Source: Cryptomeria japonica (taxonomy: Eukaryota > Streptophyta > Pinopsida > Cupressales > Cupressaceae). From it: a DNA stretch of 62,000 nucleotides. A program made the translations under genes and the position numbers. Positions within the stretch are counted from its first letter, which is position 1. Each line of letters begins with the position of its first letter. The stretch spans positions 406,236,889 to 406,298,888 of the forward strand of contig NC_081408.1 of assembly GCF_030272615.1 (NCBI RefSeq), in the 5' to 3' direction. Below, piece after piece: positions 23,359-33,138 of this stretch. The notes below the pieces were generated by a model, which worked only from the letters and a program-made list of their open reading frames with translations, did not search any database and was not told the DNA's origin.

Positions 23359-25810
23359 ATGGAAGCAATATCATCTTCTATTCCTATTTTTGTTGCAAAC
23401 CCAACTATTGTAGAGGTCAAGGACCATCCTAGGCCAATTTTCAAGTGATATCCACATGTGGCTACCCTAGAAGATTCGGTTGGAGAGTTTTATCGTGTTC
23501 TGGAGGGAGTTGTGTATGTAGAGGATGTTAGGGCATATATTCACTATCACATCAAGGACTTAGGAACTTCAAAGATTAAGGGCATGTATATGAGTGAGCT
23601 AATGGGAGAATCTGGAAAGATCAAACCGACATTCAAACATATTAAAGAACTAGAGTTTACAGACATTCTGGATATTTCAAAGTTTGAGGATGAGATAATT
23701 AGATATGTACTAAGAAGAGTACATGGGGAATTTATCTGGCTGAATAGACCTTACAAAATCACCAAGGAAGCCATCTGGGCAAATCACTGGTTTGCCATTG
23801 GTAGGGCAACATCCAGACAAGAAAGTTTCAAATGATTTCATGAGGAAGATCATTGGCACTACATCTGACAAAAGATCTATGAAAGTGAGCACTATCACCA
23901 GCACAAACATCAAATTTGGTAGCATGATCATCGGGTATAAGGTAACTCAGTCAAACCGACTGAATTCTGTTTCCAGTTCATGCATTTTGGCTGCATACAA
24001 AATAATGAGAGATAATGTAAAATTATATCTATGCGGTTGGATGCTTGCTGAGTTGTTGATAAATCTAGGAAAGATCAAGGGTGAGAAGAAGGGTACTTTC
24101 CGGTATGGGAACTTGTTAGTTTGCCTAATGTTATATTTTTTGAATGATTCACTGATTTTGGTAAGGTTCCACCTAAAACTTGTGCAGAATTGAGAGATGA
24201 AATCACTAAAGATGACATGTTGAAGAATTTTCAATTTTATTATAAAAACTTAAAGGAGGATGAACAAAGAGAGGTAGAGGAAGCAGTCCTATTATACTTG
24301 GATATTTATAAGAAAGCCTTAATAGAGATAGAAAATCAAATACCGGCTGAGTTATATAACATGTTAGATGCTGGAAGATTATCAGCTATGCAAGAGGATA
24401 AACACATTAAAATTCAAGAACTATTATCTATCTGTGTTACTATAGCTCCTGATGAAATGGAAAATACACTTGAGGTGGTAGACATAAAAGTTTTCAATAG
24501 GAAACATAGGATAACCAGTCAAATGCTAGGAAGAGTAAATGAAATAATAAAGGAGACTCAGATAACATGGGTTAAATTTTTGGGAGAAAATAAAGGATTC
24601 TTTACTTCACCGGAAACCAAGACAGACACTGTAGATACCTCGGTTGAAGGAAAAGGAAAGGGGATTATGGGTACTTCACCCTCAGTTTTGAAAAATATTA
24701 ATATAGTGGAAATTGAGCTCCCGATAAATACAAATGTATAGACAAATACTGAGCTAGTGGTTAATACAGAGAATGAACAAGCTAACATTATACAAGATAC
24801 TAATATTGAGGGTAACTGTCCTCTAGATACAAATGTACAGGTTGAGGTTACTATTCATACAAAGGAACCAATAGTTAAATAGACTGCACCAAGTGGGGAA
24901 GCCACTGATGCAAGTGAGGAGGTTATAAAGGATAAAACTTCAGAGGAGAAAACGGGGGAATCCGATAGGGTACTGGTTGTTGGCCCATCATTATTGTCAA
25001 TTGACACTTCTCAGGTAGAAAAGAAAAACATCATAGAGATGAGTCCCACTGAATTGATGATGATGGTTGCACAAAAAATGATGAATGAGGGATCCATAGA
25101 TAAAGGGATTATAGATCAACCAATCACTATTTTACACAGACTGGTCCTAAATTGTAAGATTGAAAATGAAGCAAGCCCATCCGGCAAGCTTAAGGTAATC
25201 ACTGAGAATATCTCAAAGGAATTTCAATCCTTACAGCAAATATCAAATCAACATAGAAAGATTTACTCAGGCTAAGAGAGCTGCTTTTGATCAGGTAATT
25301 GAAATAAAGAAGAAAAAGATTGAGGAGAAGCTAATTATAATAGAAAACTCTTTGAAACAATGTACAAATATATATAGAGTATGTTGTAATATTGAAATAC
25401 TTACAACAAATGTAGATAAAAAGATAAAGGAGATTCAGGAGAAAATTGCAAGTATTGCTAACTCTTTTGATGGATTGATTTCGTTGACTACATCAATTGA
25501 TGGTCAAATTTTGATTTTGGAGAACCAAATTTCTACTCTTGAGAAGGAAAGAGACAAAATAATTAGAAGAGCCAGAAGTCTGAGAGGCTTGGTGAGTCCA
25601 GGATTGGATTCACTCTGTGTACACAAGAAAGAATGCATGGATATGGTGGGAAAGCCCACACTGACAGAGGTAAATGAGAAAGAATCTTTTCAACATTTAT
25701 TGAGTGGACTTGTATCTATTTCTGGCACATTCAAAACCGGCTGGGATACTTATGTGGAGTTACTAGTGAAGGCTTATTCGGAAATTTTGAAGTTGGTCAA
25801 GCTCTGGTAA
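23359..25810 (+). pseudogene. D ORF2: large helical protein occupying the place of pol
   Basis: The start is the ATG at 23359 (MEAISSSIPIFV). An in-frame TGA follows at 23449, then frame changes near 23800, 24165 and 25258 and in-frame TAGs at 24739 and 24881. The intended product is about 810 residues.

The N-terminal part holds RPYKITKEAIW and MIIGYKVTQSNRLNSVS, then a YLCGWMLAELLINLGKIK helix and GTFRYGNLLVCLMLYF. A Thr/Glu-rich middle follows, then a long coiled coil (about 25260-25600), and the end is WDTYVELLVKAYSEILKLVK. From memory, conifer sequence data contain many hypothetical proteins of this type. There is no RT, integrase or protease motif. A faint order of motifs resembles gene A. 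Function unknown; a structural or accessory role for element D is inference. Confidence 0.6.
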
Positions 25811-25885
25811 GACATTATTTTGGGGATATTCATTGTATAGTTTGTATTCTTTGACATTCCTTTTTGAATTTTCTATGGCATTGAT

Positions 25886-26068
25886 GTCAAAGGGGGAGTA
25901 GTATAGATGTGGAAAAGAATAAAAAGAGTTGTATACATTAGGGGGAGTTTTGGAGATATGGAGTATTTTGCATCTTCAGCTCAGGGGGAGCAGGGTAGGA
26001 TGAAACTGACAGATGAAACCTTGACCATTTTTCACATGAGTGTTGGCATCAATGCCAAAGGGGGAGAT
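25886..26068 (+). other. Series of four polypurine-like tracts before the D right LTR
   Basis: GTCAAAGGGGGAG (25886), TAGGGGGAG (25939), TCAGGGGGAG (25981) and GCCAAAGGGGGAG (26054) occur in 180 bp. Only the last one abuts the LTR. Multiple PPT-like tracts are, as I recall, a trait of Sireviruses. Confidence 0.65.
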
Positions 26069-26995
26069 TATTGGCAATTGACACTCTATTGGTTGGTTTC
26101 TCTATGTTTTCATTGATGGCAACATTATTTTGTGTTCCGGATTCATGTTTTGATACTATGGTGTACTGACAGACACTTCACAGATTCTACATTAGCACCG
26201 ACACCGACAGGACAAAAGGATTTCTTTGGTCACCGATAATGCAGGCCGGCATGGTTTAGTAAAGGTTATCGGTATTGGAGGCCGACACATCTTGGATCTG
26301 AAATCAACAATTGATTTCAATTATTATGCATTTATGTTATCTGGCCAACATATAATTTGATATTGTATATATCTTTGTAAGCCGACATAAGGCATAAAAT
26401 TTATATAGGGTATACAGGACAGTTTGATAGATCATTTTGAAATATAGAAGAGACATGATGATGAATATGTGAATGTAATGTGAAATTATTCAGAGAGATT
26501 ATGTATGTGAGGAAATTATTGTACGGGTTATTCCAGTAAAGGGTTTAGGGATTCAGATCGAAACAAACATAGCTTATACCGGAACTGTATTCTGGCATTG
26601 AAGATGCTATCTTAGCAATTCACACTTCTCCGGATTGTAGTCTGGAATTTTATATAGTCAGTGAGGCTCCTATTGTGTTTGATCAGTGTGCTCTAGGCTA
26701 TAAGCCTTCCTGCAAGTGCAAGCCCCTCATATTTTGTAATATCTCTTCATATGGCCAATGGATTGATATTGTGGGTCACAAATTCCACCGTGGTTTTTCC
26801 TCTTTGAGGTTTTCCACATATAAATCTATGTGTTATGATTCTCATTTATGTGATTGGCTTATTAGTTGCTTTACTTATTTCAATTCTGTTTATACTGGTA
26901 TACTGGTTGGTGTATGCATATTTCAATAAGGCTAAAACTTACTATTCTGGTATAACACTGATTCACCCCCCTCTCAGTGTTATTGGTTTCCAACA
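26069..26995 (+). repeat. Right LTR of D, 927 bp
   Basis: Starts TATTGGCAATT (ancestral TGTTGG with one change) directly after the last polypurine tract and ends TTTCCAACA at 26995. Its last 500 bp match the left LTR. Confidence 0.8.
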
Positions 26996-27306
26996 TATAA
27001 TCCATAAATCCAATAGCATAAGCAACCAAGAGCCTCATAATAAATCACAAGAGCAAACATAACACTATCCATTGCTCATCCATATATGTAACGATCCTCC
27101 ACAACAAGGCTTATCAACCTGCTAGAGCAAAACAATACATTCCTCAACAATAAGGCGTATCAACTTGCTAGAGCACAAATGCATCATGAAACCAAAACTG
27201 AATAGTAACCATTATTGGAAATCACAAAAATATCATCATTAGCCTCTGGTACAAAGATAGACCAAGAAAATCCAACCCAAAAAGATGAAAGCATAATGGG
27301 GTAGTT
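26996..27306. other. Right outer segment of X, start
   Basis: Non-coding. It contains an imperfect tandem pair at about 27102-27180, each unit carrying CAACAA-AAGGC-TATCAAC-TGCTAGAGC. It leads directly into the TAGCGC array. Confidence 0.4.
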
Positions 27307-27539
27307 TAGCGCATTCACAGGAAAGAATAGCGCGTAGACTAGTTTTAATAGCACATCCAACAAATAAAGTAGTGCATACACAAAAAGTAATAGGGCATCT
27401 GAAAGATTGTGTAGCACATACACAAAAAGTAATACCACATCTGAAAGATTCAGTAGCACATACACAAAAAGTAATAGTGCATCTGAAAGATTCAGTAGCG
27501 CAAACACTGTTTTAGCGCATACAATAAGGGTATTAGCAC
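27307..27539 (+). repeat. 21-bp-phased TAGCGC motif array in X (array 3)
   Basis: Twelve motifs of TAGCGC/TAGCAC/TAGTGC type start at 27307, 27328, 27349, 27370, 27391, 27412, 27433, 27454, 27475, 27496, 27513 and 27534. Ten of eleven intervals are exactly 21 bp; the exception is 17. Two units deviate in the motif (TAGGGC at 27391, TACCAC at 27433). From 27370 on, the units also form a 42-bp higher-order repeat (CATACACAAAAAGTAATA ... CATCTGAAAGATT), so part of the array grew by duplicating pairs. The reverse strand shows a 107-codon frame with 7-residue periodicity as a by-product. Confidence 0.85.
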
Positions 27540-29432
27540 ATTTTCTAGAAAACTTAGAAAATGAGATTTAAACATAAAATTTAACCAAGACTCAATCATG
27601 ACCTCAAATTGACCCAGTAAGGGCGCAAAGATAAGGGTAACCTATTGAAACTTCATCAACACAAAAAGGAAATCGAGAACATGAAGAATTGATCAGCTCA
27701 AACATAGTAATGGCACCCAACAACTCACTAGAAGCCAACACTCAAAGAGGACAAAATACTCCAAGGCTCACAAATTGCCAATACCATAAACTTAATAACA
27801 TTACATTTCCAACACCTCTAAGACTGGAATTAGACTCTTACAGAGTTTTAAAATAGTCACATGGAAGACACAATGCCTTTCACGACAATACATAACCAAA
27901 ATAAAAAATCTCCAACTATATTAATTTCCCCAAAACTTTATGTTATAATCTTATATGAATATTATTTCATAAATTATTTCCAACTACCTCTTGCATACAA
28001 TATTTCTATAAGACACAAAGAATAAAAGCTTTTACTGGAAATGAAAATGCAGAAAGGAGAAAATTAAACCAACCTGGAAAAATAGAAGTGATGGAAAAAT
28101 GAAATCGAAGAAGTGCAACCAATTCCAATCAAGCTCCAAGAAAGAAAAATCTAAGATCTAAGCTCTTGAATCAATCCAGAAATCCCAAAAAAATGCAGAG
28201 AGTTTCTCAAAAGGCCAACCCCAACAAACACACGGGAAAACAAATAAATAATATTGCATACAATAACTATGCAATAAAATTGGCCAATCGAAATATATTC
28301 CAAAATACTATATCTCATACCTATCATGCATAAAATCGAGATAAGAATTATAAAATAGTATTAGTTACTTACCCCCTTCTTACAACCAATAAAATAATAG
28401 GGTAGGTAAGATTTATAATATTTAATTACCCAATTAGTAACAAAGGTAAATATATATAATAACATAGTAACCAACAATGATTAAATAATAAACCAAGGCC
28501 CAAATATTAATTAAGTCAAAGCCAGTATAAATAAACACCACAATTAAATATAAAATCATAACCAACATAAGAAATAACATTTAAATGATAGGTAAATACT
28601 AAATAAATAATCAATTAAACACTAAATCATTAAATCAATTAAATAAATATAAACGCATGAAATAAATATAAACTAATAAATCTATAAAATATTAATCAAA
28701 TAATAATAATAAACTACCCAAATAAAATATCAGGACCATACATTAAGTTAATTCAATTAAACTATATGGATTAATTATTAATTAATTAACTAATAAATTA
28801 CCCACAACACCACAAAGCAACCACAACTCAAGATACTAACATGATGACTCATGCCAAGACACTCAACTAACAAGGATGACATCCTAAGCCTAGAGTGTGT
28901 AGAGGGAGCTCATGCCATCTCCAAGAACTTGCCATTGGGATAAAGACACGCTCAGACCTATGAAACCAGGTGGAGTCAATGTCTGGTACCTGCAACCCTG
29001 CAATCACCAATAAACATGATACAATGTACACAATAATATATCATAAATGATCAAGCAAGTGATAGATAATCACAACATCATATCATTCTTGCGATGAGTG
29101 GTATGACATCGTCCCTATCATGAATACACTAGTAGGATAATCACAACCACAATAGAATCAAATCAATCAATATGATCATGGAATAGGGTTAGCATAATCA
29201 AGATGTCACCAGAATCTCATAACAATATGATCGATCCAGGAATAATAATAAGTGCATATAGGTCATCAAGTATAAATCCATTGTCATAATAGTCCAAGAT
29301 ATGTCTAGCATCACGAAAATAACATTTGAACAATATAAATAGAGTCATAAGCATCAATCAAAACACCATCATAGAGTCTAAGAAAGTCTAATAATGCATA
29401 AATCAAAAGATGAAATAGGGAGTGACACTACA
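27540..29432. other. Right outer segment of X, non-coding
   Basis: Extremely A+T-rich between 28380 and 28800 (runs of ATTAATTAATTAAC-like and AAATAAATA words), more balanced after that. It ends at the TACA terminus of X at 29432. No coding similarity or second LTR copy was found. Confidence 0.45.
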
Positions 29433-29437
29433 AGTAT

Positions 29438-31487
29438 CTAGGGCAGATTCACTAGCACTAGTGGAAGAAATGTGAACAACCGTGCTAGGGAAGACTCATG
29501 TGACAACAGGGGGGTTTGACTTAGAAGTAGAAACAAGAGCATGCACCATAGAAGAAGAAAGGGATACCTGGGGTAAGGATTCTTGGGATTTATCTGTTTG
29601 TGGTAGTCTTTCTTCATCATATTCATCATGCTCTTTATTTCCCTCCTGATCACCTTTAAGCTGATCAACATCAATAGGCTTTAAATCAAGATGCTCATCT
29701 TCCAATTGTTCAACTTGTACTTCAGATTCTCGTGTCTCATGAACATTAGAGGCTGATGGTTCTCCTTGAGCCTTTACTTTGCGAGCCCCAACTACATGAA
29801 TTTTAACTTAGGACCTTTAATGGGAGTGTAGGAATCTTGTTTATTCTTTGTTCTGATCTCAAATCTCCTACCAACAAGTTCAGTTGTATCATCATTGAAG
29901 CCAAAGGAGAAGGGATTCAATTGAATTCCCTTGCTTATACATTAGTATTCATGAGAATACTTTGAAATTTGTCTCTGATAGAGGTCAACTCCTTGTATGA
30001 CCATTGAATAAGGCCAAAGGGGTAGATGAGACATTATTTTCAGCATAGGTAAGGTACAAGACATTACCATCTTCTTCTAGGTCATCTAGTATATCAACAA
30101 GATCAAACTCCCTAATTTGATCGCTTGTCAGCCGATAATAATATAGCTTCCTAATATCATGTTTCATTCTGCAGTCAACCCTTACATCTTCAATACGATG
30201 AACATGAACATAGACCCTTTTCAATTTGTTCCTTATTCCATTGTAGTCGAAGTCCCTACTTGCCTTGAAGAACCTCATGATCACTCTTCTCATCTCTTCC
30301 TCAATTGCCCTAGCTTTGAAGATTGAAGTGATCGAATATCTACCAATGGTCAAAGTAAACTTCAAACCTATTTTGTGAGAACTTGATTGTGTGTCATGAA
30401 CTACCACCATTTGACTAGCTAATTCCAGTAGAATAATTTTATTTAATGGGTACCTCAAGAGCATAAAGGGTTCACCATTGAAACATCCTACTTTGAGATA
30501 TGTGAAAGTGGAGAACTGCAAGAACATGCATCTGTATTCATTTACAACCTCCCCAACATGATTTGATACTCTTCTATTGTACAAATCCATGTTCATCATG
30601 CACATGTGTTATCTAAATAAGGCATCATTCATTCTTTTGAAGTGATTATAATTGTTCTTCAACACCAATTGGGATTTGTATTGATGGAAAACAACTTGCC
30701 TTTTGTATCCTATTGTAGATAGTCCTAGAAAATACCTCATTGAAGTTGTAGTGTATACTAAGTAGGAAGTCATGTAAAACTTGAGAGCAGTGGGTACTTT
30801 AGTAAGCTGTTAACATATTGCATCACTGATTTTCTTACCCTAAAATATCCTCTCCTTCTTCTGTCTGATGACATGGATGTATTGATACATCCATTCATAA
30901 TAGGTGTTAGAGGTAGGAAGACCTTTTACCCTACTCAAGAGAGTTACCAAGTCATTCACCTCTTCAATAAGATCACTTCTGGATAAAGTCTTTGACCATT
31001 TGGCAATTGTAGGCCTCAAGGTCTTCAACTAGTTATCATTCCTGTTCCTCCTACACTTGTCATAATTCTTGTCATAGAAGGCTTAGGTTGATTGCATGGT
31101 AATGTCTGAGTACTTTTTAATATTAGGACACTTGAAGATAGTATCAAATAAACCTTCATCTAGTCTGATCAACTTCTTATCAGTGGTGTCCTTTACACTT
31201 TTGCTAGGTGGATCAAAGTGACTCATAGCTACCATAACAAATTCAGGATCTTGAGCAGACATGGGAAAAGCCACAACTAAATGGATACCAGTGTTGATGA
31301 TGGACTCCATTTTTTAGTACAAAGGAGGATACTCAAATCTCTTAAGAAACTCAGCTAGGTCAACATGACCTACGTCAGTGTCCCTTATCTGGTCTATATT
31401 TGATGAAACTGATGAAGGTGGGAAGATCAGATGTGGGTCTTGCTTCTTGAAATTAATGGGCTTCTTGCTTGGAGAAGCCTCTATCAT
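29438..31487 (-). pseudogene. Gene BC, 5' half (N-terminal part)
   Basis: The ATG at 31487 (MIEASPSKKPINF) opens a frame that stays open in register, apart from single stops, to 29985. Stops lie at about 31315, 31083, 31029, 30840, 30810 and 30608. Two compensating frame changes (near 29985 and 29822) flank a still readable segment (NPFSFGFNDDTTELVG). The frame then continues to the X junction.

Similarity to gene A is clear: IFKCP/IFKIP, LLSRVKG/LLHRVKG, FYMTSYLVY/FFMSSYLVY, and FLQFSTFTYLKVGCF/FIQFPRFCYIRIGGF followed by EPF. Two of the stops (31029 and 30840, both TAG) fall exactly where gene A has Trp. Including the 3' half the ancestral product was about 968 residues, close to gene A. 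Function unknown. Confidence 0.7.
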
Positions 31488-31734
31488 TTGTACAATAACA
31501 ACATTGTAACATGGGGAAAACCATCAGTACTGGAGAAGTGCATTCAACCAACCATTTTGTTCATTTTGAATTAAACAAGATCCCGAATGAGATGCATTTT
31601 ATGTCACTAGGGTTTCAAAAACCCTCCTTGTATCTTGGTAATTCAAAAGTAAATCAGGACTATGAACCCTATTTACGTGTGTGCGATTGATGTAATTTGG
31701 GTCCATAGGCTCGAATTACGTATTTTGGGCAAAG

Positions 31735-32115
31735 TGTGGTTGACATGTTAAATTCAGATTCATGGGTTTGAACTACACCTGCTAAGCACATATCAAAATC
31801 AGGTGTAGGTTGACTTATAAATCTGAACTAAACCTAAATAAGAAAGAAACAAAGTGTAAGGTAGGTTTACAAACCCACCATACACCTAAAAGGATAAGAT
31901 CTCAAAAATGGTGAAAGGTGGGTTTACAAACCTGCCTTGCACCTAGGGATACACTTACAAAATATGTAAGGTGCAGGTCGGGTTTGTAGACCTTCCATGC
32001 ACCACTCAAAGGAAACAATGTGCAAGGTGTATGTCAGGTTTGTAGACCCTCCATACACCACTTTGACAAAGCATAGAGAAGGGTGTAGGTTGGGGTCATA
32101 GGCCCACTATGCACC
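31735..32115. repeat. About 55-bp tandem array of hairpin-forming units upstream of gene BC
   Basis: Units at 31854-31886, 31910-31943, 31965-32002, 32019-32059 and 32081-32115 each read roughly GTGYAAGGTNGGTTT-ACA-AACCNNCCNTRCACC, an imperfect palindrome of 33-40 bp. They are spaced 55-60 bp apart. More degenerate copies lie at 31735-31780 and 31801-31835. The array starts about 250 bases upstream of the BC ATG and ends just before the LTR of element E. It could be a protein-binding cluster, or a structured leader if transcribed. Confidence 0.65.
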
Positions 32116-32134
32116 AAGTGATAACCTTTGGTAT

Positions 32135-33133
32135 TGTTCGATATTAGAGTTGTTAGAATGTGTTGTTGTCATTGATGTCAACATATTCCCATGTTGCAGA
32201 GAATTGGTCTGTTGCAAAGAGTTGGTTTGGGTGATCTGTTGTAGATGTGCTAATGCAGATTAATGGGTTTTGAGATAATTATCTCTAGTTGATTCAATAT
32301 GAGTTTCATGATTCTATGTGGTGATTTGGTCAAGTTACGTGATCCACTATGATGGCTGGTTTTTCAGTGTTCTGTATTGCAGAGTTGTAGTATTTGATCC
32401 ATATTGCTCTGGAATGATTATATCTTGAGTTGTGGATTTTGGAGAATGTTTGGGATGTTCATGTGTGTCCTTTGATTATATGGTTCATGATTTGGAACTT
32501 CACAAGCATATCTTTTAGTTTGCCAGTTGGTGTTTTTGAGCTCCGGTGATGTAACAATGATGATTCTTGTTATTGGAGTTATTGCAATTACTTAGGTGGA
32601 ATTCATGTTTCTTGTTGATGTTCTCTGATCATGCTTTGTGAGTTTTTGTGGTCTATGTTGATCATGGTGCAATTTATTGAAGATTTTATTGGTCCAGTGG
32701 TATTATTCATGTTATGCGACATATTCCATGGTTTAGTGTTTTGCGGATGTTCTTGGCGAATTATTTGGTGGTGTTTTGTGTTTGAGGATTTGATTTGGGT
32801 CCATGTTATGTCCTTGCCGACATTGTATTGGTTCGGCTACGGATTTATGTATCGTGTGCTGTAATTTTGTAATTAGGTCTTATATGTTGAGCCGACCTTA
32901 AGGTTAAGGTTGATGATTTGTATAAATAAGTGTTGTGATCATGTAAGAAGTGTGTTTGTGAGTGTCTGCGGTTGGATCTATGATATGTGAGAGTATTGTA
33001 TGTGCGAACAAGAGAATTTTTCTTTCGGTAGTGGAGAAGAGTAGAGAAGTGTTGTTATGTAGATCATGTGCTTAACCGGAACTATAATGAGGCATTTTGA
33101 GATGCTATTATTTCAGTTCATGTAAGCTAAATT
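32135..33133 (+). repeat. Left LTR of E, 3'-truncated
   Basis: Begins TGTTCGATATTAGAGTTG, matching the right LTR start with few differences. It contains the block CTTAACCGGAACTATAATG found also in the solo LTR at 5505-6759 and (diverged) in D. The usual CCAACA end and primer-binding site are missing at the deletion junction near 33134. Confidence 0.75.
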
Positions 33134-33138
33134 GTAGA

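Larger units (their letters stand above)
21295..26995 (+). mobile_element. Element D: non-autonomous copia-type retrotransposon with gag and an extra ORF but no pol
   Basis: A 5'-truncated LTR (21295-21797), an initiator-Met primer-binding site, a zinc-knuckle gag, a second large ORF, four polypurine-like tracts and a complete right LTR (26069-26995) follow one another on the forward strand. No protease, integrase, RT or RNase H is found. LTR blocks, PBS type and the PPT context (AATGCCAAAGGGGGAGATT) are shared with copia element E, so an E-like autonomous element could supply the enzymes in trans. By-eye comparison of the two LTRs gives about 40 differences in 500 positions, mostly transitions, so D is fairly old. 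Confidence 0.75.
16183..29432. mobile_element. Insertion X: TGTA...TACA element splitting gene BC, TSD AGTAT
   Basis: The insertion begins TGTAATGCCTGCC (16183) and ends GTGACACTACA (29432). It is flanked by identical AGTAT copies at 16178-16182 and 29433-29437. Terminal TGTA/TACA and a 5-bp duplication fit an LTR retrotransposon of gypsy type. Removing it restores the reading frame of gene BC.

Only the outer segments (16183-17258 and 26996-29432) belong to X. The middle consists of the chromovirus remnant G and element D. I could not identify pol genes or two matching LTRs in X, so it may be a long solo LTR, a non-autonomous element or a heavily deleted one. Its orientation is unresolved. 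Confidence 0.7.

Noticed and set aside
27184-27507. Reverse-strand 107-codon frame with hydrophobic 7-residue repeats
   Set aside because: The periodicity is a direct by-product of the 21-bp DNA motif array; the residues follow from composition and there is no coding context.
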